A program made the translations under genes and the position numbers. The notes below the pieces were generated by a model. The model was not told the DNA's origin and made no database searches. It was given only the letters and a program-made list of their open reading frames with translations. This document shows, piece by piece, positions 46,108 through 56,907 of a DNA stretch of 64,000 nt (its first letter is position 1; each line of letters opens with the position of its first letter). The DNA is from Morella rubra (taxonomy: Eukaryota > Streptophyta > Magnoliopsida > Fagales > Myricaceae): positions 12,491,920-12,555,919 of the forward strand of contig CM025851.1 in the NCBI GenBank assembly GCA_003952965.2. The letters run 5' to 3'.

Positions 46108-47816
46108 ATGGTCTTTACCAGCAAAGATGAAGTTCCAGCCGCACTCAAGCCAGACTATGACAGAACAAGCGAGCTGAAGGCTTTTGACGAAACAAAAGCC
46201 GGTGTCAAAGGACTAGTTGATGCTGGGGTTACCGAGATCCCTCGCATATTCCATCAACCGCCGGACAACTTCAACAAGCCCTCAGTTACTGGTGACACCC
46301 AGTTTGTTATTCCTGTCATAGACCTTGGAGGAATCGACAAAGATGTAATAAAACGCAAGGACGTTGTTGAAAGAGTTCGCGATGCCTCAGAGACGTGGGG
46401 TTTCTTTCAGGTGGTCAACCATGGGATTCCCGTCAGCGTTCTGGAGGAGATGAAGGAAGGGGTACGAAGGTTTCATGAGCAAGATACGGAAGTGAAGAAA
46501 GAGTTCTATTCTCGTGACCGCACATTGCGCACAAGACAGGTGCTCTTCAACAGCAACTTTGATCTGTATAGTGCGCCGGCAGCCAATTGGAGGGATACGT
46601 TTTATTGTGTAATGGCTCCTACTTCCCCCAAGACGGAAGACCTGCCAGCCGTATGCAGGTAGGTGATAAGCAGTTTATAATCCACAGGATTATTATTGAG
46701 ACCTATGCGTTCTAAATCGGAAACAAGTCAACAGCCTTAAAGTTTGTATGGATTTCTGATACTCAATTTTGGGCTGAACGGGCTTAAATATTTAATACAC
46801 GATACATTTAGGTTGAGTTTGGAAAAAAATCTACTCACCATCATTGGAAGAGATTATTTGATCTTCTACCGAGTTCTGATAAAATATTTAGGGGCTTTAT
46901 TTTTCTTCTGACTTGTTCAATTGTTGACAACTAAACGGGGGTGTGTCCGAGTGACACCTTATGCTCTTTTTATCATCTGAAGAATGACCACCTTATGCGC
47001 TTGTAGGGACATACTGGAAGAGTACTCGAAGCAAGTAATGAACTTGGGGATTGTAATGTTCCAGCTCTTGTCGGAGGCTCTTGGGCTGAACCCAAACTAT
47101 CTAAATGACATTGATTGCACTGAGGGGCTTATAATTCTGGGCCATTACTATCCCGCTTGCCCACAGCCAGAGTTAACGGCGGGCACAACTAAGCACGCTG
47201 ACAATGATTTCCTAACTGTGCTTCTACAAGACCATATTGGTGGCCTCCAAATTCTTTATCAGGACAAGTGGATCGACATCCCTCCCGTTCCAGGAGCTCT
47301 ATTGGTTAACATTGGAGATCTTCTACAGGCAAGTTTTTCACAGTATTGGTGTTCTCGGTGTTGACATGGGAGATATATACTTGTGGTACAACGACCTTTT
47401 CTTTAATTCTGGTGATGAGTTGTGACATATAGATGTAAAATACAGCAAGTAGCTAGTGCTGCTGCTAAAGTTCTTTGTAGTTCGCCATGTTGATGTTCCA
47501 AATTCAAGCTTGACCCTCCTTTGCTGTAGCTAATCTTCACTTTTTTTCTCTTGGGTTTTTCCAGCTTATATCAAACGATAGGTTTAAAAGCGGTGAACAC
47601 AGAGTATTGGCAAACCGAGTGGGTCCAAGAGTGTCCGTGGCAAGCTTTTTCTTCACGGGTTCTTTGCCGAGCTCAAAACTTTACGGACCTATCAATGAGT
47701 TATTATCAGAAGACAATCCTCCCAAGTATAGGGAAACAACTGTGAGAGACTACACTATCTACTTCAAGGGAAAAGGCCTTGATGGGTCGTCTGCTCTGCC
47801 GCATTACAGGCTATGA
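46108..47816 (+). CDS. 2-oxoglutarate/Fe(II)-dependent dioxygenase, ACC-oxidase-homolog type, copy 4 (intact)
   Basis: Exons 46108-46658, 47007-47328 and 47565-47816 give 374 residues without a stop. I chose the ATG at 46108 because it aligns with the paralogues' start ([12 protein letters not shown]). The open frame extends upstream only into transposon DNA. Motifs are [36 protein letters not shown], the iron ligands His247, Asp249 (TKHADNDF) and His303 (EHRVLANR), and Arg313/Ser315 (PRVSV). Intron 1 is GT-AG in phase 2. Intron 2 uses a GC donor. Two extra codons (in DRTLRTRQ) distinguish it from copy 3. Along with copy 1 it is the only intact member, but its leader is transposon-derived, so its expression may be altered. 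The substrate is unknown; a role in specialised metabolism is inferred from the family. Confidence 0.92.
47329..47564 (+). other. GC-AG intron 2 of dioxygenase copy 4
   Basis: The donor is CTACAG|GCAAGTT and the acceptor is TTTTTCCAG|CTTATATC. At 236 bp it is the same length as in copy 1. Confidence 0.88.
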
Positions 47817-48369
47817 ACTCTGGTAATAAAGGTGAAGTGTTGGCATGAATATATATGTTTGCAACTGGATTGGCCAATTTACTTCTTTATCTGGTTTTAT
47901 GCTAGACCATGGGCATTGTACATTTATAACGTTACCAATGGCACAGAAGCTTGTCTACAAACCTAAACGAGTAGTATTATTAATGCGCCATGTTCATCAA
48001 AATTTTCAATTCCGTAGATTTTCCGGACTTTTGGATTCACTGCTTCTCAATTTGCTTTCTTTTATATTTTCAAAATTGGTTCCATTTCAATTCTGGAAAT
48101 AAGGTTCTAATGGGTCTAAATAGACGGTCCCCATGCAGCCTGCATCAGTGAGTTTCATCGGCGGTTGATATTGTGTTAACTAGCGCAATAATGATTTAAC
48201 TGCTCTGTTTTTATTGTTTGGACGACTTTGATCTGAACCGTCGATGGCATTTATTGATGTACTCCATTTAATTGGATCTGATAGAATTGTACACTTATGA
48301 ATTTCTGGAAACCATATTGCATTTAAAAGCAGGATAGAAGATTCTTAGCTAGTATTGATCTGGTCAATA
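47817..48369. other. 3' flank of copy 4
   Basis: This probably contains the 3' UTR. It shares GCTAGACCATGGGCAT, GGCACAGAAGCTTGTC and GCGCCATGTT with the flank of copy 3 (39800-39940). No gene is seen. Confidence 0.6.
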
Positions 48370-48800
48370 TCTCTCAAACAACGATATATTCCTTGTTTTG
48401 CGGCCTTTTTCTGTTTCTGAGAGCGGTTTCTTCCTTTTGTCTGCTGTTGTGTTTGGTTTTTGCCTGTTGGCGGGCCTTGTTTCTCTTATTTCCGTTGTAT
48501 TGGCCCCGGGAGGCTTTCTGGCTGCTTGTTGGCCCCCTGGTGGACTTTGTTGTGTTGTGTCTAGGCTGCCTCCACTTTTTCCGTTACTAGCATGTAATTG
48601 GTTCCGGTAACTGTCATTCGCTCTCTCTGCCTGGCATAGAGCATTTGTGGTATATATCTCGATCTATTTGGGTCCCACTAGTCGTATTTTGCAGCATAGT
48701 TTGCTTGGATTTATAGTTGTTCTTGAACTTTATTGCATATCTTGTACCGTGGATTCAAAATGCATATCTTGTACTATGGATTCAACACATTCTTTCGAGG
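48370..48800 (+). repeat. GC-rich repeat block, family R (second copy)
   Basis: This is similar to the minus strand of 21407-22273 and continues to 'ggattca'. It lies inside the 3' flank of copy 4 and is absent at the matching place after copy 3 (about 40300), so it is an insertion. Short direct repeats TGCATATCTTGTAC occur at 48735-48775. No domain was recognised in its open frames. Confidence 0.55.
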
Positions 48801-49289
48801 ATATTATCATGATCTACTGTCCGCAGTTGCTAATTAACAATTTATGCCCAAGAGATGAATATTAGGCTTTTTACAGCAGTGATTGTGAAGGTCACGTCTT
48901 CAGTCCATGACATGAATTTAGAAGTCATTTAATTCTTTTTTCTGTTGATCATAAGCCATTTATCCCTCAACTATGCTGCATATAAACTTCTACATGAAAG
49001 AAGACTCTTTGCGTAAGTGAACTCTGTGTTGGATACAGATAAAGAAATTTGCACATTATAGTAGGATCTCTGTCTTAGAATTCTTTTGAAAGAACAGGGT
49101 CTCTTTGTCTTTTGAGATTTGGAAGTGCTTGAAGCCTGAGATAAGCATGAAAGCGTCACGAGGCTACTAGAGCCTTGCAGTGGTGGTTTCGATGATGGTT
49201 TCTGCCACAACCGCCACCATCACCGCTTTCTGCGGGTTTCAATTTGGCCACTCCTCAAATTAGTATCAATACAATGATTCAGAATATGC

Positions 49290-49823
49290 GAAGTGGTCGC
49301 CAGAGACCAATGCGCGACAAGGCTATAGCAACTCAAATGTCAAACACAACTCTCCCCTCTGCGTTGCTACACATCTAACACCTAACACCTTAATGCACCC
49401 ACGTGTGAGCGTAGACCCATGGAGGTTCCGGAGCCCTGAGTAATTGAGTCCACTACGCCTTCCAACTGGTTGCTGAAACGACGAATTGACACATGTAAAC
49501 AATGGATTAAAAGCCAGCCCCTCTTAGAAGTTATCATTCATATAGCGCCTGATATATGATGACGGATGATCTCGTACACCGTTTATAATTGGATTTGAAA
49601 TAAGCCAGCTCCTATTAAAAGTTATCCTTCCAATATAGTAATGGCAGCTGAGGTGAGGGATTACCTCGGACACACCATTATTGGCCTAGTTTATTCACCG
49701 TTTTCTGGTCACTCACATTGTTATGAGTTGGTATATTCTTCTGCCTTTTGTCACCTCTTGCTTGCCTATACAAGTACAATTGCAAAAGTTGCGTTCTACG
49801 GGCTACCTCACAAAGGAAGGAAA
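49290..49823 (+). promoter_or_regulatory. Promoter and leader of dioxygenase copy 5, uninterrupted
   Basis: This is the intact version of the upstream sequence that is split into 41330-41414, 42241-42487 and 44525-44735 in front of copy 4. The leader ends GGGCTACCTCACAAAGGAAG just before the ATG at 49824. Confidence 0.75.
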
Positions 49824-51074
49824 ATGGTCGTTACCAACAAAGATGAAGTTCCAGCCGCACTCAAGCCAGAATATGACAGAGCAAGTGAGCTGAAGGCTTT
49901 TGACGAAACAAAAGCCGGTGTCAAGGGACTAGTAGATGCTGGGGTTACCGAGATCCCTCGTATATTCAATCAACCGCCGGACACATTCAACTAGCCCTCA
50001 GTTACTGGTGACCGTGACACCCAGTCTGTTATTCCTGTCGTAGACCTTGAAGGAGTCGACAAAGATGTAATGAAACGAAAGGAGGTTGTTGAAAGAGTTC
50101 GCGATGCCTCAGAGACGTGGGGTTTCTTTCAGGTGGTCAATCATTGGATTCCAGTTAGCGTTCTGGAGGAGATGAAGGAAGGGGTGCGTAGGTTTCACGA
50201 GCAAGATAGGGAAGTGAAGAAAGAGCTCTACACGCGTGACTTTACGAGACCGGTGGTGTACATCAGCAACTCTGATCTGTATAGTGCACCGGCGGCCAAA
50301 TGGATAGATACTCTTTTTTGTGTAATGGCTCCTTATCCTCCCAATTCCGAAGACCTGCCCGCGGTATGCAGGTAAGTAATGTGCCTTTTAAAACCACTGG
50401 ATTATTATTGAGATCTATGCATTATAAATTGCAATCCCTTTTGCTTACCTGGCTTATGATACAATTTGGGCAAACAATTATCCGCCCTTCTACGGAGTTC
50501 TGATGAAAAGATTAAGGGGCTTCATTTTATTTCTGACCGTTCAATTGTTGGCAACGAAATGGGGTGCGTACTTATAACACATGCGCTTTATACTATCTGA
50601 AGCACACCCATCTAATGTGCCTGTAGGGACATACTGGAAGAGCACTCGAAGCAAGTGATGAACTTGGGGATTATATTGTTCCGGCTTTTATCGGACGCTC
50701 TTGGGCTGAACCCAAACCATCTAAACGACATTGATTGCACAGAGGGGCTTGCAATGCTGTGCCATTACTATCCCCCCTGCCCGCAGCCAGAGTTAACTCT
50801 GGGCACAGCTAAGCACGCTGACAATGATTTCGTAACTGTGCTTCTACAAGACCATATTGGTGGCCTTCAAATTCTTCAGAAGGACGAGTGGCTCGACATC
50901 CCTCCCGTTCCAGGAGCTCTATTGGTTAACATTGGAGATCTTCTACAGGCAAGTTTTTTACCTTATTCTTGTGTATTCTCGGAGTATAAGGGAACCGCTG
51001 TGAGAGACTAGTTGCTCCACTACACTGGCAAAGGCCTTGATGGCACGTCTTCGCTGCAGCATTTCAGACTCTGA
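49824..51074 (+). pseudogene. 2-oxoglutarate dioxygenase, copy 5 (nonsense mutation, exon 3 mostly deleted)
   Basis: Exon 1 (49824-50371) starts [20 protein letters not shown]. It has a TAG at 49992-49994 where copies 3 and 4 have AAG (Lys), then a 6-bp duplication (GTGACC), and otherwise stays in frame. NHG has become NHW, and NWRDT has become KWIDT. Exon 2 (50627-50948) is open with AKHADNDF and is followed by the GC donor. Most of intron 2 and the first two thirds of exon 3 are gone: only a KYKGTAVRD-like end with another TAG and the HFRL terminus remain (about 50983-51074). The distal iron-binding His and the RxS pair are therefore lost. It cannot encode an enzyme. Confidence 0.93.
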
Positions 51075-52036
51075 ACTCTAGTAGTAAAGACGTGCTTAGT
51101 GATAGCATGAGTATGTGTACATTGAGCTTTGCTAGCTAGGCCATTTTAATCAAATTTGTTCCGTTCTGTGGCCTTTGCTGGGTCTTGAATCCATGGCTAG
51201 CTTGTCAATTTTCTTGTTCTAAAACTTTGTATAATATCGAAAGGGCTTGCCGTTTGTAATGGTCCAATGGAGTTGATCTTAACCTCTGTTATAGGAAGTA
51301 GAAACGATTCTTCTTCAAAAACAGGATAAAAGATTCTTAGCTGGTGAGACTCAAGCTTAGGTCTCTTCTACAACAGCATATTCTGTCTAGGACTGCAGTA
51401 CATTCTTTCAACGGCAATAGTATCCCCTTCTCTCAGCAGTTGCTAACAACTTGTATCCCTAGATAGAAATATTATACTTTCTACAGTAACGGTTGCGTGA
51501 TCAGTATCCTTAGTAATTTTCTGTTCGAGCAATTTGAAAAAAGAAATTCAACTTCAGGACTGTATTGATATTCGTTCTTTTTCTCTTTGTCTACATATCT
51601 TTTACTATATTACATAGATATATTATTTACAAAAAATTATGAAATAATTCGACATTACAAAAGATGCTTTTACTATGTTTTTTGGATCTAAGAAAATATG
51701 GCACGTTCTATATTGATAAAAGAGCAAGACGTACAGATCATAGTTCTTTTCTTTAATTATTCTATTAAAATATTTTCTTTTAAATATAGTTGTGAAGAGC
51801 TTAAAGAAAAAAAAAATAGAGCTTAAAGAGGAGATGAAAAACAACGGCATGACTTTTATCTCCTAGGCTTTTCCAATGGCTTGGTGGCCGCAAAGAATAT
51901 CCTAGCTAGTTAACATCTGCAGCATTGAAGACGCAGACTTGAGAGTGGTAATATAGAGTACTTTCCAAGAGACTGAGCTAAAGGAATTAAGAGTTTTAGA
52001 GGATGATTTCATGAGCTCTGGTTTCAACTTTCAAAG
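51075..52036. other. Spacer after copy 5, no gene seen
   Basis: This holds AT-rich DNA with remains of the common 3' flank (for example GATTCTTAGCTGGTGA near 51330). The minus-strand frame at 51623-51850 is low-complexity. Confidence 0.5.
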
Positions 52037-52101
52037 AGCAACTTTGATCTGTACAGTGCTCCAAATCCTTCCGAGATAGAAGACTTGCCAGCTACCTCCA
52101 T
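52037..52101 (+). pseudogene. Dioxygenase exon 1 fragment
   Basis: The stretch reads SNFDLYSAP followed, after a deletion of the [11 protein letters not shown] block, by EIEDLPAT. It is a 65-bp leftover of the end of exon 1, and shows that a further copy once lay here. Confidence 0.75.
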
Positions 52102-52124
52102 CTATCTGATGGCTCGATAAAATT

Positions 52125-52497
52125 TTAGGAGATGTTCGTTTTGTAAAAAATTTAAGATTTTGATAGAATTGCGAATATTTATATAAATTGAAGTTATATA
52201 GGTTTTTGTGTAAAAGTTGGTGAAATTTTAAAGATATTTAATTTTGTTGGAGTTTGTAAAAAAAAAGAGAGATGATTTGATAATTGTTTAATAAAAAAAT
52301 ATTTAAGTTAGATGAAAAAATATGGAGAGAGAAGATTTGTTATAATTTTTTAAAAGGTATTGTACTTGTGTGAAAAGTTGTTAGATTGTATAAAAGTATT
52401 AGTTTTGTGTATGAATTTTTGAGATTTTAGATATTCATTTGTAAATTTATTAAATACATTTCTATTATAAAATAGTTTTACAAACGAACGTGCCCTG
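52125..52497. mobile_element. AT-rich miniature element, family A
   Basis: It starts GGAGATGTTCGTTTTGTAAA and ends with the complement of GGGCACGTTCGTTTGTAAAA, an inverted repeat of about 18 bp with few mismatches. It is similar throughout to 2036-2428. No clear target duplication was found. Confidence 0.65.
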
Positions 52498-53328
52498 CGA
52501 AATTCGAATTTGAAAATTGGTGTGGTTTACGCCTAATTTGATTGGTGTCATGACCCAATGACAGCAGAAACCTACCTGAGTACATAGTGATATTTGCCAC
52601 ACCTTTGGATATCAAAAGAATTCGCGTTCCATGAACTCAATCTTCTCACGTTATTGGAATCTGTAGAGGTGATTTGAAAAAAAGGGGAAAAAGAAAAAGA
52701 ACAGAAGGGCAACCAAGGTAATTACAGCTTTCATGCTCGACAAATCACGTGGCATTGGCATTGGCATCTTAGATCAAGAGTTACTTGTCGAAAGACGTAC
52801 AACGGCAATACAATCTATCATGAACACTATCTGCCTGTCTCCCCTGCAATCGCTACCATATATCCCTATACATAAGGTATTACCAAATTATTTGCTTTCC
52901 ATATGTGGGTGGTCCTATTGCTCGGAGGGAATAGATAGTTGTAATTTGCTGTCCCATATAATTTGAGAGATAGAAATAACAAATGAATCCCAATATTATA
53001 GGATCCATGTTACCTAAAACTTTATATATGTAATATTAGATAGTATATGGTCCAACGAAGAAAAAAAAAAGAAGATAATGTAGGACCCACTTATTCTGTC
53101 CATCTCTCTTCAAATTGTACTATAAAATTACAAAGATCTTTAGTTCTTGCTTGGAGTATTTTGTTGAGTTGGCAGATAAAAACAGCTAGCCTCGAATTAG
53201 CCAGGCTTAGTAGTGGGATGTAATTCGTTTGGAAAACCTCTTTTGTCAATGATTGGGTTGATTGGTATTTTATTTGTTCGGGTTTGTTGGATGCGTATTG
53301 GCAATGAACTTTTTTCTTTTCTTGCCAC
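52498..53328. other. Spacer, no gene seen
   Basis: No similarity to a known protein was found. 53245-53320 resembles 40540-40600 ('attgggttgattg...attttattt'), part of the duplicated flanks. Confidence 0.45.
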
Positions 53329-53341
53329 TGCAAGTTACTAG

Positions 53342-54066
53342 TTTTTTTTTTTTTTTTTTTTTTCTAAGCAAACTTCGTTAAAACAAAAAAGAGTCTGAAA
53401 CATCAAGAGGCTCAAAAGAGACATCCACAGTAGCAACATACAAAGGAATAACACTTAAAGGAATAAAGCCAAAAGACATAGAGCGGGCAGTCCAAGCAGC
53501 CAATAGGTGGGCAAGAGAATTTTGTCTTCGGGATGTCCACTGAAGGCTCCAATCAGGATGGGCTGCAAGAGAAGATCTGATGTCTGCGACAAAACCAACT
53601 AAAGGACCTTCAGCAAAGAAGCCCTCCTCGTTAACCGCCCTGCAAGTAATCAAAGAATCACCTTCTAGCAAAACTGAATGGAGACAGAGAAATGAGGCAA
53701 TCCGGCAAGCAAGCAAAGCAGCATGGATTTCAGCATGAAGGGGATTGTTAGTGACAATAAAATCTGAGGCAGCATGTGTGATGACCCCAGAAGAAGTCCG
53801 ACAAACAACTGCAATAAAGGCAATACCACCCCTAATAGCCGCATTGAAGTTAATCTTCCAAACACCCTCAGGAGGAGGCTTCCAAACCAAGTTCAACTCG
53901 CTATCATGAGAGTGCCAAGCCGCCAAGTGAGCTAAAAGTCTGCCATTAAAGGACCGAGACAGCTCAAGAGGAGGGGATACAATATTCGAGTGAACAAGCT
54001 GGTTTCGAGAGAATCAGATGGTATAAAAAATGAGAGCCATCTGGAGGATGAAATTACGTTCATCAT
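53342..54066 (-). mobile_element. 5'-truncated LINE with RNase H and 13-bp target duplication
   Basis: Frame 53378-53926 is an almost complete RNase H domain: VWKPPPEGVWKINFNAAIRG, NPLHAEIHAALLACRIA, VLLEGDSLI and QNSLAHLLAAWTA. A T22 run at its left edge (53342-53363, plus strand) is its poly(A). The direct repeats TGCAAGTTACTAG (53329-53341) and TGCAAGTAACTAG (54067-54079) flank it. It is recent enough to keep an open frame of 182 codons. Confidence 0.9.
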
Positions 54067-54177
54067 TGCAAGTAACTAGTTACCCTATCTGAGTAATGGA
54101 TTAGTGAAATTTAAAAAATTTCTTCATTTGTGACTTTTAGAATACATCTCGACAGAATCAAAATTTGCACCACCAGC

Positions 54178-55215
54178 TAGTATTGATGCATTGTCATCGA
54201 TCTTGCTCCCTTAGAATACTTAACATGTAAATACCAACGATAAATACAACACAGATTCGTCCCGAAACCAAATTGTCCACAATGGTGCCACTTTGGATAT
54301 TTTGCAACTGTTGGCGAAGATAAACAGAGTCTGTCTTGAGCATGAGCATGCCTGGCGCCCAGAAGAGAATTGCTGATTCTGTTTCTAGATGGACCCCTCC
54401 ACATTCGGGTCTCCTTAAAGTTAATTTCGACGTGGCTATGAGGGCTGATTTTGCTGTGGGAGCCGCTGTTATCCGGGACCATTTGGGGCAGATTGTGGGT
54501 GTTGTTGCGCAAGAAATCCATGTGGCAACTCCCTTCGAGGGTGAAGTCTTTGCTACCTAGTTGGGAATTGAAGAGGCTAAGAGAAGGGGTTTTTAGAATA
54601 TAGTTGTGGAAGGAGACTCCCTCCTGGCTATTGAGGCTCTGCGTGCTTATCCCCGGAGGCTGCATTGGAGTGTTTTCGGTAGAATAGGGGATATTTTTTC
54701 TAGTGTTCCTTATTTTGCTTCTTGCTCTTTTCTCTTTGTTAACCGTGGCACTAATACGGAAGTGCACCTCTTTGTTCGTTGGGCTAGCTGCCTCCAAGAT
54801 TAATTTTGGAGGCCACTCCGTTGTTCATGAGCACTTTCCAAATCTTCTTTGGATCTTCGTTGGGACTGATCCCTTGATTTCCCTTTTGTTTCTCAATAAA
54901 GGTAGTGTAGTTTAATTAAAAAAAAAAAAAAAATACAACGTAGATTCACAGAAAGTAAACACTCAACGAAATATACTAAAACATCTAAACATGCCTTAAA
55001 CCAGTAGGCAAACTCAAATGAGCCGATAGCTAACATTGGTAGCGAACTAAGCCAAGTAGACATGGCTAAATTTGAGTCGAAGGGGTTGATGGCAAAGGTG
55101 GCATGTGGTGGCGATTGATGAAAATTCATGACTTTGGGGAGGCCAGGAGCTGCCGAGACCGATCTTAGGAAGCATAGCAAGTCAAAGTAGGCTGAGAACC
55201 AGTTAGCAATGACCA
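54178..55215. repeat. Duplicated segment (copy of 34255-34610) carrying a LINE
   Basis: The segment is interrupted by the LINE at 54259-54930. After it, the match resumes as far as 'agcaatgaccaaaaag' and then joins a dioxygenase exon 3 fragment in mid-exon. At 34.6 kb the same border continues into different DNA. Confidence 0.8.
54259..54930 (+). mobile_element. 5'-truncated LINE with 17-bp target duplication and known empty site
   Basis: It carries an RNase H domain in frames 54336-54560 and 54606-54803: WTPPHSGLLKVNFDVAMRAD, TPFEGEVFAT and VVEGDSLLAIEAL. A TAG and a TAA-type break lie near 54558-54600. It ends in A14 or more. The duplications AAATACAACACAGATTC (54242-54258) and AAATACAACGTAGATTC (54931-54947) differ at two positions, and 34320-34336 is the empty site. 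Confidence 0.92.
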
Positions 55216-55446
55216 AAAAGCGGTGAACACAGAGTATTGGCAAACCGAGTAGGTCCAAGAGTGTCCGTGGCAAGCTTTTTCTTCACGGGTTCTTTGCCAA
55301 GCTCAAAACTTTACGGACCTATCAGAGAGTTATTATCAGAAGACAATCCTCCTAGGTATAAGGAAACAACTGTGAGAGACTACACTCTCTACAACAGGGG
55401 AAAAGGCCTTGATGGGACGTCTGCGCTGCGACATTTCAGTCTGTGA
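55216..55446 (+). pseudogene. Dioxygenase exon 3 fragment
   Basis: An open 76-codon stretch reads [20 protein letters not shown] through [13 protein letters not shown] to HFSL and a TGA stop. It contains the distal iron-binding His and the RxS pair. Exons 1 and 2 are absent; it is joined in mid-exon to the repeat at 54178-55215. Its 3' flank (55447-55515) matches that of copy 3. It is the remnant of a further tandem copy. Confidence 0.9.
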
Positions 55447-55515
55447 AGTCTGGTGATAATGGTGAAGTGTTGGCATGAATGTATGTTTGCAGCTGGACTT
55501 TCCAATTTACTTCTT

Positions 55516-56473
55516 AAGACCGGGCTATCATAACCCTTGGGGGTGAATCCCTGTAGAGGGGGGTGAATAGGTGAAATCTGTAATTTAACTAATCAATATC
55601 AATTTTAAAAACAAGTTCTAAAATTGATCAGTCTAGATATATCAATCAACCAACACAATCATCAAATCAATAAATAAACTTGTAAAGAAATTAATCAAAC
55701 GCATAAAGAGACAAGAGATTTTGATGACGAAGTGGAAAACCTTTGAAAAACCATTCAAAGGAAAAACCACTCCGGGCTAGCAGCCACCTGAAATCCACTA
55801 AGAAGAAATCCTTACAACAGTGATTCAGACACGGGCAACCCCAGTTGCTTGACTCTGACAACCCTGATGTAATAATCCAAGCGCCCCTGCTCAGATCTGC
55901 TTCAAGCAGCAATCACCTCAACCCTTGAGGTTCTTCTTAAGGATCTTCACGAACACCCTTGTTCTTCAACTGGCCTTCAACACAATGAAGGGACAAAGTA
56001 GTATAAAGGAAGAGTAGAGAGAAATTCAATATCATGAAGCACTAGTTTTCTAGGGTTTTTCTCTCTAGGAAAAGGGGCAGCCAAAAACACTCTAAGGAGC
56101 ATATATATCACGTTCTAGTCGGCCTCTCACGAACCCTAGTAGGGTTTCAAAATCATCCACAAGGAAATCCCAAAAATCTAGCAATTTTTGAAATTCGCCG
56201 GAAGTCGCTCGAGCGTAGGTCGAGCGCTCGTCGAACGTGATGTCTCTGTATGAAAAATTCTTAAGGACGTTCGAGCGTTAGTCGAGCGTGATGTCTCTGT
56301 ATGAAAATATCAGGGACGCTCGAGCGTTTGTTGAACGCTGGTCGAACGCGAAGAAGACTTTCGACAGACCATAGACTCTAACTCTTGAACAAATGTGTAT
56401 ACCAAAAATACAACTCGATCAAGACATATTTTGACACGGAATGATGCCAAAACAACAAAAACCTAACAAACTC
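55516..56473 (-). repeat. 3' LTR of the Sirevirus (borders approximate)
   Basis: It starts, on the minus strand, right after the purine tract CCAAAGGGGGAG at about 56473 (TTTGTTAGG...). It contains several CGCTCGAGCG palindromes (56205-56350) and ends with the ACCTATTCACCCCCCTCTA motif near 55555. The expected CA end and a target duplication were not found at 55516. A related relic lies at 17745-18050. Confidence 0.65.
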
Positions 56474-56907
56474 CCCCTTTGGCAATTCCGTGACAAAACC
56501 AACAATAACCGAAAATAAAAAAAAATAGAAATTTGTCAATCACCAAGACAAAAATCTGTTTACAATTTGAACCCACCTATGACCTAGACACATGTTCAAG
56601 AGTCATAAACCGAATACCTGAAATCACAATCTCAATAAACCATAAACCAAGTGAGAAGGCACAGAGAATATATAAACTGAATGAGAGATTTTCCATTTAT
56701 CAAAAAGTGTGACAACATCAGTATAATACGGAAAATAAACGTGCAACAAGTATCAAAAGTATCTGAGAAGGCTGTACAAGATATGAAATGAGTCTCCAAT
56801 CAGCCTATACAAAATGTAAACTCCCCCTCAACTAATATCAACTCTCCTCAACAAAAGAATACCCAAACTAAAACTACTCCCCCTTTTTGTCAGGAATGGA
56901 CAAAGGG

